Shown here piece by piece: positions 1-6,799 of a stretch of 9,570 nt of DNA. The stretch is from Clostridiales bacterium. GTDB lineage: Bacteria; Bacillota; Clostridia; Oscillospirales; Oscillospiraceae. Each line of letters begins with the position of its first letter. The first letter of the stretch is position 1. The DNA is taken from positions 1 through 9,570 of the forward strand of contig JAJQFX010000124.1 of NCBI GenBank assembly GCA_021200895.1, written 5' to 3'. The position numbers were made by a program, and so were the translations under genes. Below the pieces are notes generated by a model. It searched no databases, had not been told where the DNA came from, and was given only the letters and a program-made list of their open reading frames with translations.

Positions 1-10
1 ACCCCGCACC

Positions 11-1843
11 ATGGAGCTGCCCCGCCCCCAGACGGTGGCCTGCCCCTATGAGGCGGCCTACACCGCCGACGTGGTGGTGGTGGGCTGCGGCTTTGCCGGG
101 CTGAACGCGGCGGTGTCCGCCAAAGAGCAGGGGCAAAGCGTCCTCGTCATCGACAAGGGGCGGCCCGGCTACTCCGGCCTGTCCCCCTGGCCCAGCAGCT
201 TCCGCTGGTTTGACCCGGAGCGGGGGGACGATGCGGAGTCCTTCCGCCAGGCTATGATGGTGGGAGGCGACTACCTCAGCAACCTGAGCTGGTACGAGTG
301 CTGGATTCAGGAGTCCAAGGGTATCTATCAGCGCCTGTCCGACTGGGGCATCCTGGCCCAGTACCCCAAGGCATCTGAGGCGGGGGAGTTCTACCGGCAG
401 GAGGACTTTGTGGGCTACCGGGAGGCCTTTGACCGGTTTGACCGCCATAAGAAGTGGATGGAGGTGCTGAGCCGCTACGAGATCCCCGTGCTGGAACACA
501 CCATGGTGACGGACACCCTGACGGAGGACGGCAGGGTCAGCGGTGTCATGGGCTTCCACGTTCCCAGCGGGAAGGTCATCGCCGTCAGCGCGAAGGCGGT
601 GGTGCTGGCCACCGGCGGCGGCAGCTACAAGCCCACCGGCTATCCCACCGGCGGCGACACCTTCGACGGGGAGTACATGGCATACCAGCTGGGCCTCCCC
701 ATCGCAGGCAAGGAGTTTGAGGACTTCCACGGCACCTCCGGCACCGCCCCCGGCAACGTGTTTTTGGACAATCACTGGCAGTATCTGGAGAACATCTGGC
801 TCTGCGGCGGCGACGTGGTGCCGGGGAACATCGGCAGCTACGCAGGCACCAAGGGCAACGTCATGGTGCTGGGACGGGTACGCAAGGCGGTGAACGGCGC
901 CCCCAGGATTGACGGCTCGGAAACCCAGGATGTGGCCACCGCCGCCTTTACCCGGCGGGGCGGCTCCCAGACCTACGGCAGCGACCCGGCGGAGCAGCGC
1001 TCCGGCAAGATGAGCAGCCCCGTAGCGGAGAGCAGCCTGGCCGGTGCGGCTACCGGTATGTGCTGCCACCTGACCTCCGGCGTCTTTTGCGGACTGCGGG
1101 AGCGGGACTGCGCCACTGACATCCCTGGCCTCTATGTGGCGGGGGACGGCATCCACGCCACCTCCCCCTCCGGCGCGGCCTATCCCTGCGGGGTGGGTTT
1201 CACCTCCTGCTTCTGCTCCATCGATGGCGACCATGCGGGCAAGGCGGCTGCCGCCTACGCCGTGGAAGTCCCGGCCCGAACCCTTTCCCCGGAGACGGTA
1301 GCGGCCAAAACGGAGGAGATCACCGCTCCCCTGCGGATGGAGCAGGGCTTCGACGCCAACTGGGCGCGGGACGTGCTGCATTCCATTATGGCCCCCTACT
1401 GGGTCAGCGTGGCAAAAAGCGAGGCCACCCTACAGGCGGCGCTGGTGCAGGTGCAGTACATGAAGGAGCACGTGGTTCCCCGGCTGTCCGCCTGCACCAG
1501 CCACGACCTGCGGCTGTGCATCGAGGTGAAACATAAGGTGCAGAGCGCCGAACTGAAACTCCGCGCCAGCCTGGCCCGGCAGGAGAGCCGGGGCAATACC
1601 TATCGGACGGATTTCCCCTACCGGGACGACGCCAACTTCCTGTGCTTCCTGACCCAGAAGAAAGACGCGGACGGCGCAGCTACACTGGAGAAGGTGCCGG
1701 TGCCGGAGGAGTGGGCAGGCGACCTGCAGCGGCCCTATGAGAAGCGGTATGTGTACTACTTCCCCGGCGAGCCGGAGGCCAAAGGCTTTGAAGCGCCGAC
1801 GTCCCGCTGGGGCGGCAAAGGCGGAAAAGGAGGGAGAGCATGA
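11..1843 (+). CDS. FAD-dependent oxidoreductase, fumarate reductase / APS reductase alpha-like flavoprotein
   Basis: A 610-residue soluble flavoprotein. The N-terminal Rossmann fold shows the dinucleotide motif GCGFAG (residues 25-30) after a hydrophobic beta strand, with an acidic strand end (VLVIDKG). The second FAD contact VVLATGGG is near 197-204, and the C-terminal FAD segment GLYVAGDG is near 373-380, in the order typical of the succinate dehydrogenase/fumarate reductase/adenylylsulfate reductase alpha superfamily. The fumarate reductase HPT substrate motif is not present; the equivalent stretch reads EFEDFHGTSGT, so the substrate is not fumarate by simple inference. The next gene overlaps it by ATGA and encodes a dicluster ferredoxin, suggesting an AprAB-like flavoprotein plus iron-sulfur pair. 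The start is uncertain: the frame is open to the window edge and the upstream RBS would lie outside, but ATG 11 leaves a sensible 20-residue lead into the FAD fold. No signal peptide or membrane segment is seen. Superfamily is confident; substrate is unknown. Confidence 0.88.
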   Translation: MELPRPQTVACPYEAAYTADVVVVGCGFAGLNAAVSAKEQGQSVLVIDKGRPGYSGLSPWPSSFRWFDPERGDDAESFRQAMMVGGDYLSNLSWYECWIQESKGIYQRLSDWGILAQYPKASEAGEFYRQEDFVGYREAFDRFDRHKKWMEVLSRYEIPVLEHTMVTDTLTEDGRVSGVMGFHVPSGKVIAVSAKAVVLATGGGSYKPTGYPTGGDTFDGEYMAYQLGLPIAGKEFEDFHGTSGTAPGNVFLDNHWQYLENIWLCGGDVVPGNIGSYAGTKGNVMVLGRVRKAVNGAPRIDGSETQDVATAAFTRRGGSQTYGSDPAEQRSGKMSSPVAESSLAGAATGMCCHLTSGVFCGLRERDCATDIPGLYVAGDGIHATSPSGAAYPCGVGFTSCFCSIDGDHAGKAAAAYAVEVPARTLSPETVAAKTEEITAPLRMEQGFDANWARDVLHSIMAPYWVSVAKSEATLQAALVQVQYMKEHVVPRLSACTSHDLRLCIEVKHKVQSAELKLRASLARQESRGNTYRTDFPYRDDANFLCFLTQKKDADGAATLEKVPVPEEWAGDLQRPYEKRYVYYFPGEPEAKGFEAPTSRWGGKGGKGGRA

Positions 1844-2142
1844 GCGTCGTCAGAGTGGATTTGAACAAGTGCATCGGCTGTGAAAACTGCGTGAACATCT
1901 GTCCGCTGGACGTGTTCTACTTCGACCCGGTGGCCCACAAGTCGGTGCTGGCCTACCCGGAGAACTGCCAGAGCTGCGGTCAGTGCTATCTGAACTGTCA
2001 GGGCCGTGCCCTGGGCATCAGCAACGATATGTACGCCTACGCCATCACCGCCTTCCGGGGAGCGGGCACCGCCGCCATGAATCGAGTGGTGGTGACGGAG
2101 CCGGGGGTGCTGACCGAGGTGACCCGGGGGAAGCTGCCGTAA
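1840..2142 (+). CDS. dicluster 4Fe-4S ferredoxin, electron-transfer partner of the flavoprotein
   Basis: A 100-residue iron-sulfur protein. Cluster-binding cysteines are C11-x2-C14-x2-C17-x3-C21-P and C43-x2-C46-x2-C49-x3-C53. This gives two 4Fe-4S sites of the bacterial ferredoxin type, although the second set is followed by Q rather than the usual P. The last roughly 45 residues carry no cysteine and form a short tail, in the place where the APS reductase beta subunit has its wrapping tail. A strong AGGAGG (1828-1833) lies six bases before the ATG, and the start overlaps the flavoprotein stop (ATGA), so translation of the two genes is coupled and they probably form one complex. The inferred role is passing electrons between a cellular carrier and the FAD of the neighbour. 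The family is sure; the partner is inferred from the overlap. Confidence 0.92.
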   Translation: MSVVRVDLNKCIGCENCVNICPLDVFYFDPVAHKSVLAYPENCQSCGQCYLNCQGRALGISNDMYAYAITAFRGAGTAAMNRVVVTEPGVLTEVTRGKLP

Positions 2143-2186
2143 ACGGCATCCGCAACGAATCCAACCTTCCAATACATTCAGGCAGG

Positions 2187-2231
2187 AGCAGCGGAACCGC
2201 ATCTCAGTTTTGAAATGCGTGTTCCGCTGCT
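2187..2231 (+). terminator. strong hairpin, probable terminator of the flavoprotein-ferredoxin operon
   Basis: The arms GCAGCGGAAC (2188-2197) and GTTCCGCTGC (2221-2230) are perfectly complementary. The stem continues with CGCAT (2198-2202) against ATGCG (2215-2219) across a one-base bulge (T2220), plus A2187-T2231. The loop is 12 bases. It lies 45 bases after the ferredoxin stop. Only three T residues follow, so intrinsic termination may be weak; it could instead stabilise the 3' end of the message. Confidence 0.6.
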
Positions 2232-2362
2232 TTGCCTATGCCCGCAAAAGGCTGACGAAATGAACAGGCAGGCCGTAAAAACGAACTGCGCAGCTTCCAG
2301 CGCTCCGGCAACCGCCGCCGAGGGAAATGCGTCTTTGGCAGAGTGCAAAACTGCTTATAAGA

Positions 2363-2371
2363 TGTTATAAT
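2363..2371 (+). promoter_or_regulatory. candidate extended -10 promoter before the kinase
   Basis: TGTTATAAT is a perfect extended -10 element (TG-N-TATAAT) in a local AT-rich dip. No convincing -35 lies 16-18 bases upstream, which extended -10 promoters tolerate. It would start transcription near 2378, just before the readable part of the kinase frame. The region 2143-2373 otherwise holds only the hairpin at 2187-2231 and no convincing gene. Confidence 0.4.
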
Positions 2372-2373
2372 GA

Positions 2374-2532
2374 CACAAAAGGCCGGTTCTCCGGACAGCG
2401 GGGTTTGCGGTCTGCGTCTGCCTCTTTTATCAGCCGGTCTTTCTTCTGGCGGAGCATCTGTATGAGCGCGGTTGGCCGACGGAACAGACGGCTGCGCAGA
2501 GCAGCTATCTCTCCACCCTGTTATGGGGTAGC
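2374..2532 (+). pseudogene. start-less upstream coding remnant of the kinase
   Basis: These 53 sense codons, in frame with the kinase, encode a basic segment (KRP..LR) followed by hydrophobic stretches (AVCVCLFYQPVFLLAEHLY and YLSTLLWGS). They run directly into the membrane region downstream, as expected for a loop and second helix of an AgrC-type sensor. There is no usable start codon, and two consecutive stops (TAA at 2368, TGA at 2371) lie immediately upstream. Neither other forward frame from 2220 to 2373 reads as the missing first helix, so the 5' end appears to have been lost by rearrangement rather than shifted by one base. Confidence 0.5.
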
Positions 2533-3648
2533 TTGCTGTTTCTCCTGCTGATTCCGATGATTCTGGGCATCTGCCGTGTTCCGCTGCGGGAGGCGGCATA
2601 CTGCGCTGCCTGCGCCTATCTGATGGAGCATATCGCCTACTGCCTCCGGCTGCTGGAGGAGTGGGCGCTGGCTCCGGCAGATGTCTCGGTGGGCTCCCTC
2701 CTCTATTTTCTGAACAGCATACTGGTCTACGGGGTTGTGTACCTGCTGTTTGTCCGCAAAATGGTGCAGAAGGGGCACTATGTCACCAACGCGCTGAACT
2801 CCATGAGCCTGACCCTTGGCGTGCTGGCGGTGGTGCTAGTGATGAGCGCACTGGCCTCCGCCTATGAGTTCGAGGAGGTTCATGCCGTCTACGCCCTGTT
2901 CTGCTGCACCGGAACCCTCTACGGTCAGCTCCGGCATCAGCAGAAGCAGAGCCTGGAGCAGGAGCTTGCCCTCCAGAAGCAGCTCTGGCAGCAGCAGAAG
3001 AACCAGTACGAGATGAGCCGGGACACCATCCACCTCATCAACCAGAAGTGCCACGACCTGAAGCATCAGGTGAACGCCCTGCGCCACATTGACGAGCCGG
3101 AGTACAAGAACGCCTTTATCGACTCCCTTCAGGACGCGGTGATGATTTACGACACGAAAATCGAGACGGGGAACGAGATTTTGAACGCCGTCCTGACGGA
3201 AAAGAGCCTCCGGTGCCAGCAGGCGCACATCACCCTGACCTGCCTGGCGGAGGGCAGCGCCCTGGCCTTCCTGGACGCCGTAGACCTGTACACACTGTTC
3301 GGCAACGCACTGGACAACGCCATGGAGGCAGTGTCCCAGTTGGAGGAGGAGAGCCGCCTCATCCGGGTGACGGTGCGGCAGCGGTCTGACCTGGTTCTCG
3401 TCCAGGTGGAGAACCCCTATCAGGGCACCCTGACCCTGGAGGACGGCCTGCCGGTGACCGGCAAGGAGGAGAAGGGCTGGCACGGCTTCGGCCTGCGGAG
3501 CATCCGCAGCATTGCTGAGCGTTATCAGGGTCTGTTCCAAATCAGCACCGAAGGGCAGCTGTTCCGCCTCCGCATCACCTTTCCTGGCGATGCGCAATTT
3601 ACGGCAGAAAAACAACAGCTCACGGCAAATCAGCCCACTTTTCATTAA
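2533..3648 (+). CDS. AgrC-type GHKL sensor histidine kinase, N-terminally truncated, orphan
   Basis: The 371 residues from a TTG start comprise hydrophobic membrane segments (about 1-14, 20-40, 54-76 and 92-110), then a Gln-rich coiled-coil linker (about 134-160). The dimerisation/phosphoacceptor motif CHDLKHQ (H174 the likely acceptor) follows, then the ATPase N-box GNALDNAMEA (257-266) and the G-box GWHGFGLRS (315-323). This is the peptide-sensing or LytTR-linked kinase family (AgrC/HPK10). The same frame reads back to 2374 with clear membrane-protein coding character (53 more codons) but no ATG, GTG or TTG, and is closed by TAA-TGA at 2368-2373. At about 424 codons it still lacks the usual first transmembrane helix. 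TTG 2533 has only a poor RBS (GGGG four bases before). No response regulator is adjacent. The catalytic core appears intact; whether a working membrane receptor is made is doubtful. Confidence 0.75.
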   Translation: MLFLLLIPMILGICRVPLREAAYCAACAYLMEHIAYCLRLLEEWALAPADVSVGSLLYFLNSILVYGVVYLLFVRKMVQKGHYVTNALNSMSLTLGVLAVVLVMSALASAYEFEEVHAVYALFCCTGTLYGQLRHQQKQSLEQELALQKQLWQQQKNQYEMSRDTIHLINQKCHDLKHQVNALRHIDEPEYKNAFIDSLQDAVMIYDTKIETGNEILNAVLTEKSLRCQQAHITLTCLAEGSALAFLDAVDLYTLFGNALDNAMEAVSQLEEESRLIRVTVRQRSDLVLVQVENPYQGTLTLEDGLPVTGKEEKGWHGFGLRSIRSIAERYQGLFQISTEGQLFRLRITFPGDAQFTAEKQQLTANQPTFH

Positions 3649-3653
3649 CTCTG

Positions 3654-3662
3654 TGTTAAAAT
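3654..3662 (+). promoter_or_regulatory. candidate extended -10 promoter of the GH3 gene
   Basis: TGTTAAAAT matches TG-N-TATAAT with one mismatch and lies in the AT-rich stretch right after the kinase stop. Initiation would fall near 3669, inside the left arm of the leader hairpin at 3664-3706. No good -35 is visible. Confidence 0.35.
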
Positions 3663-3663
3663 C

Positions 3664-3706
3664 CTCCTATCCAGCCGGATGCTCCGGCAAAAAAAACGGA
3701 TAGGAG
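3664..3706 (+). promoter_or_regulatory. leader hairpin that buries the GH3 ribosome binding site
   Basis: CTCCTATCC (3664-3672) is perfectly complementary to GGATAGGAG (3698-3706), which contains the AGGAG Shine-Dalgarno (3702-3706) for ATG 3715. Nested inside is a second stem, GCCGGA (3674-3679) with TCCGGC (3683-3688) and a TGC loop, followed by a run of eight A and a C left unpaired. A message starting upstream would hide its RBS; one starting near 3669 would lack much of the left arm. The pairing is seen in the sequence; a regulatory role is inferred. Confidence 0.45.
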
Positions 3707-3714
3707 AATTCTTT

Positions 3715-5121
3715 ATGGAAAAAAAGAAGAAACACCCGGGATTGGCGTTGAAAATCGTCACCACCGCACTGCGGGGCCTTGTCTGCCTCGTCCTTGTGGT
3801 GCTGATGGTTGCGGTCAACACCATCCTGCCCGGCTACGAACGGATGGTGGACAGCCTGCTGAACGGCTTCGACATCTCTGTAGACAACTCTGATGTGGAC
3901 ACCACCGGGCTTGACCTGGACTACTACACCGCCGACTACACCTCTGAAACCATTGGCGACGCCGAGGACGCCCTGGCTGACCAAATCGCTGACGAGGGCG
4001 TCGTCCTGCTGGAGAACGACGGCACCCTGCCCCTCAGCTCAGACACGGTGTACAGCCTGTTCAGCGTGAACAGCGCGACGGTCACCTCTACGGACAGCAT
4101 GACGGGCGGCCGGAGCCTCCAGACCCTGTTCTCCGAGGCAGGGGTCAGCATCAACACTACCCTGTGGGACTTCTACTCTGCCAAGTCCGGCGAGGGCTAC
4201 GGCCTGGGCAGCGGCTCCATCAGCTACGGCGACGATGAGGACTTCTCCATCAACGAGGTTCCCCTCAGTGAGTTGGAGGCGGAGGACGGCCTGCTGGAGA
4301 CCGTGGAGGGCACCGTCCCTGTCTACTGGCTCAAGCGGGTGGCCGGTGAGGGCCGGGATATGCCCCGCTCCATGTACAACCACACCGACATCGAGGAGGA
4401 CAAGAGCAAAAGCTATCTGGAGCCTGACTCCATCGAGCTGGAGATTCTCCAATACCTGAACGACAACTTTGACCAGGTCATCCTGGTGGTCAACTCCAAC
4501 GCAGCCCTGGAGCTAGGCTGGCTGGAGGACTATCCCAATATCACCGCCGTCCTCTACGCTCCCGGCGGCATCGAATCCGTTCCCCGTATCCTCACCGGTG
4601 AGGTGAACCCCTCCGGCCGGACAGTGGACACCTTCGCCGCCGACGCCCTGGCCTCCCCCGCCGCCCAGAACTTCGGCGATTATCAGTACACCGATGAGGA
4701 CGGCAACATGACCGTTTACAACTACGTCTCCTATGAAGAAGGCATCTATGTGGGCTATAAGTACTACGAGACCCGCTATGAGGACGTGGTGCTGAACCAG
4801 GGCAACGCCGGGGACTACGACTATGATACCGAGGTGGTCTATCCCTTCGGTTACGGTCTGAGCTACACCACCTTCGAGTGGGCTAACATGACCACCACCT
4901 GGACGGAGGACACCTGCACCGTCACCGTGGACGTAACCAACACCGGCGACGTGGCGGGCAAGGACGTGGTGGAGATTTATATCCAGTCCCCCTACACCGA
5001 GTACGAATCGCAAACAGCGTGGAAAAGGCCTCCGTCGCCCTGGTGGGCTACGGCAAGACCAGTGAACTGGAGGCTGGGGCCACGGAGACGGTGGAAATCT
5101 CCTTCTCCCGGGAGCAGCTGA
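3715..5121 (+). CDS. N-terminal piece of the GH3 protein (membrane anchor, sandwich domain, partial FnIII)
   Basis: Seen in this piece: a transmembrane helix GLVCLVLVVLMVAV (21-34), the sandwich-domain opening DEGVVLLENDGTLPL (93-107), GEGRD (211-215) resembling the EGxDR stretch near the GH3 acid/base Glu, NPSGRTVDTF (298-307) and VYPFGYGLSYT (375-385). An FnIII-like strand set (VTVDVTNTGDVAGKDVVEIYI) follows. Homology ends at about residue 431 (SPYTEYE); the following 37 residues, rich in Pro, Arg and Trp, are out-of-frame read-through to the TAG-type stop region at 5121. The piece lacks the catalytic barrel, so it cannot be an active glycosidase. Confidence 0.7.
   Translation: MEKKKKHPGLALKIVTTALRGLVCLVLVVLMVAVNTILPGYERMVDSLLNGFDISVDNSDVDTTGLDLDYYTADYTSETIGDAEDALADQIADEGVVLLENDGTLPLSSDTVYSLFSVNSATVTSTDSMTGGRSLQTLFSEAGVSINTTLWDFYSAKSGEGYGLGSGSISYGDDEDFSINEVPLSELEAEDGLLETVEGTVPVYWLKRVAGEGRDMPRSMYNHTDIEEDKSKSYLEPDSIELEILQYLNDNFDQVILVVNSNAALELGWLEDYPNITAVLYAPGGIESVPRILTGEVNPSGRTVDTFAADALASPAAQNFGDYQYTDEDGNMTVYNYVSYEEGIYVGYKYYETRYEDVVLNQGNAGDYDYDTEVVYPFGYGLSYTTFEWANMTTTWTEDTCTVTVDVTNTGDVAGKDVVEIYIQSPYTEYESQTAWKRPPSPWWATARPVNWRLGPRRRWKSPSPGSS
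5005..5018 (+). other. site of a -1 frame change inside the GH3 gene
   Basis: Family-like sequence runs in one frame up to TAC GAA (5002-5007) and resumes in the frame one base back at AAC AGC GTG GAA (5013-5024). Adding a single base between them reads Y-E-S-x-N-S-V-E-K without a gap, so one base is missing. No canonical X-XXY-YYZ slippery heptamer sits here in the zero frame, which favours mutation or a sequencing/assembly error over programmed slippage. Confidence 0.75.
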
Positions 5122-6761
5122 AATCCTATGACTACACCAACGCCCAGACCTACATTCTGGACGCGGGCGACTACTATGTCACCGCCGCCGCCAACGCTCA
5201 CGCTGCAGTGAACAACGTTCTGGCCGCCAAGGGCGCTGACGTGGAAGGGGACGCCTCCTTTACCTCCCTCTATGTGGTGGAGGAATTTGACGCCACCACC
5301 TACTCCGTGGACAGCTACAGCGGCGTGGCAATCACCAACCAGCTCTCCGACGCCCAGGGCGACGTCACCTACCTGACCCGGTCTGACTGGGTGGGCACCT
5401 TCCCCACTCACGACGGCGAGGTCAGCACTCAGGTCTCCACCTGGGGCAACGAAATCAACGGCGAGGACGGGGTGTCTTACACCTACACCAAAACCGCCAG
5501 CGACGAGCTGCTGGCCCAGCTGGAAAGTTTTGACTCCGGCAGCCCGGTGGACGCCTCCACCATCGACGTAGACATCGTCTATGGGGCGGACAACGGCTTG
5601 ACCCTTATCGACCTGCGTGGCCTGGACTATGACGACCCCCTGTGGGATGACCTGCTGGACCAGCTTACCGCCGAGGACTATTACACCACCGTCTCCTGTT
5701 CCGGCTACGGCGTGGAGGCCATCGAGAGCGTGGATAAGCCCTTCACCATCGACGCCGACACCGCCAACGGTCTGATTTACGGCAGCACCGGGAAGATGTA
5801 CCCCAGCGCCATGACCCTGGCCCAGACCTGGAACCAGGAGCTGGCGCTGGAGTTTGGCACCATGATCGGCAACGAGGCTCTGTTGGGCGGGTGTAACGGC
5901 TGGTATGCACCCTCCATGAACATCCATCGCACCCCCTTCTCCGGGCGGAACGGCGAGTACTACTCTGAGGATGCCTTTCTCTCCGGGGCCGTGGCCTCCA
6001 ACGCCATCTATGGGGCAGCTACCAAGGGCGTGTATGCCTACATCAAGCACTTTGCCTTCAACGACCAGGAGAACCATCGGGGCGACCGGGAGGGCCAGTA
6101 CTCCATCGCTACCTGGCTCAACGAGCAGTCCGCTCGCGAAATCTACCTGGTGCCCTTCGAGATGTGCATGAAGGTGGGGGATGTAGAGCTGAAGTACATC
6201 GCCCAGGATGAGGACGGCAACCTCACCAATGCCACCACCACCATCCGGGCGTCCCAGGCGGTCATGACCTCCTTCAACCGGGTGGGCGCTACCTGGACAG
6301 GCGGCGACTACGGGCTGCTCACCGGCATCCTCCGCAATGAGTGGGCCTTCGACGGCTTCGTGCTGACGGATAATGCCAACACCGGCGTGTTCATGGACGG
6401 CTACCAGATGACGGAGGCGGGCGGCGACGCCAAGCTGACCTCTCTGGAGGAGGCTGCCCGGTACGACTTCGACGAGAACGACGCGGCCACCTACTACTAC
6501 GCACGTCAGGCCATGCACCACATCCTCTACACCATCGCCAACTCCAACGCCATGAACGGCCTGGCCCCCGGCGGTACCTTCGTGGAGGGGATGCGCATCG
6601 TGGACAAAATCATCATCGCCGTGAACGCAGTCTGCGTTCTGCTGATTCTGTGGATTGCCTACACCATCTTCCGCACCTTCAAGCCCAGCAAGCGCAAGCT
6701 GGCCAAGCTGGAGCGCAAGGCGGCGAAGAAGGCCGCCAAGAAGGCCGCAAAGCAGGCATAA
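5019..6761 (+). CDS. C-terminal piece of the GH3 protein (FnIII end, catalytic TIM barrel, C-terminal anchor)
   Basis: Numbered in the repaired protein: the FnIII end VEKASVALVGYGKT starts at 436, and the barrel opens near DKPFTIDADTANGLIYG. Then come APSMNIHRTPFSGRN (about 732-746) and YSEDAF (750-755), the substrate-binding pair in IKHFAFNDQENHRGD (K778, H779), and the nucleophile in GFVLTDNAN (D886), where TDN replaces the usual SDW. The C-terminal helix IIIAVNAVCVLLILWIAYTI is followed by a KRK..AAKKAAKK tail. The apparent start, GTG 5019, is an internal Val codon with no RBS, so independent translation is unlikely. Confidence 0.7.
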   Translation: MEKASVALVGYGKTSELEAGATETVEISFSREQLKSYDYTNAQTYILDAGDYYVTAAANAHAAVNNVLAAKGADVEGDASFTSLYVVEEFDATTYSVDSYSGVAITNQLSDAQGDVTYLTRSDWVGTFPTHDGEVSTQVSTWGNEINGEDGVSYTYTKTASDELLAQLESFDSGSPVDASTIDVDIVYGADNGLTLIDLRGLDYDDPLWDDLLDQLTAEDYYTTVSCSGYGVEAIESVDKPFTIDADTANGLIYGSTGKMYPSAMTLAQTWNQELALEFGTMIGNEALLGGCNGWYAPSMNIHRTPFSGRNGEYYSEDAFLSGAVASNAIYGAATKGVYAYIKHFAFNDQENHRGDREGQYSIATWLNEQSAREIYLVPFEMCMKVGDVELKYIAQDEDGNLTNATTTIRASQAVMTSFNRVGATWTGGDYGLLTGILRNEWAFDGFVLTDNANTGVFMDGYQMTEAGGDAKLTSLEEAARYDFDENDAATYYYARQAMHHILYTIANSNAMNGLAPGGTFVEGMRIVDKIIIAVNAVCVLLILWIAYTIFRTFKPSKRKLAKLERKAAKKAAKKAAKQA

Positions 6762-6799
6762 CGGCATCCATCATTTGAGTTTCCCGCTTCCCAAATACA

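Larger units (their letters stand above)
3715..6761 (+). pseudogene. doubly membrane-anchored, domain-swapped GH3 beta-glycosidase, broken by a frameshift
   Basis: Restoring one missing base near 5005-5018 gives a single 1015-residue protein. It begins with a Lys-rich cytoplasmic start (MEKKKKH) and a transmembrane helix (about 18-38). Next come the GH3 alpha/beta sandwich domain (about 75-385), a fibronectin-III-like domain (about 387-490), a linker, the GH3 TIM barrel (about 665-930), a second transmembrane helix (about 966-986) and a Lys/Ala-rich tail. Most GH3 enzymes place the barrel first; this order is the reversed arrangement reported for some rumen and gut Clostridia. Both ends are basic, so by the positive-inside rule the enzyme body faces outside, tethered at both ends. 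GH3 enzymes release terminal beta-linked sugars such as glucose or xylose with retention; the substrate cannot be read here. ATG 3715 is chosen over ATG 3679 because AGGAG (3702-3706) is eight bases before it and the basic/hydrophobic start is typical. As read, no complete enzyme is made. Confidence 0.82.

Noticed and set aside
2335..2361. TTGGCA with TATAAG as a kinase promoter
   Set aside because: The spacer is only 15 bases and the -10 is poorer than the overlapping extended -10 at 2363-2371.
2260..2370. A 36-codon ORF (MNRQAVKTNC...) upstream of the kinase
   Set aside because: No good RBS, low-complexity Ala-rich product, and no resemblance to the missing kinase N-terminus.
2836..3645. 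A 269-codon minus-strand frame opposite the kinase
   Set aside because: Leu/Val/Gln-rich shadow of the GHKL coding frame, which carries clear H, N and G boxes.
5005..5030. Programmed -1 ribosomal frameshifting in the GH3 gene
   Set aside because: Zero-frame codons here (TCG CAA ACA GCG TGG AAA AGG) give no slippery heptamer with good re-pairing, and a truncated product without the catalytic barrel makes no evident sense.
5382..5390. SDW in the GH3 C-terminal piece as the catalytic nucleophile motif
   Set aside because: It lies in the linker before the barrel (TRSDWVGTFP); the nucleophile is better placed in GFVLTDNAN at 6354-6380, downstream of the KHF motif.
4992..6767. A 591-codon open frame on the minus strand across the GH3 catalytic half
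   Set aside because: The Gly/Val/His-rich composition mirrors the GH3 codons; no family resemblance and no RBS were seen.
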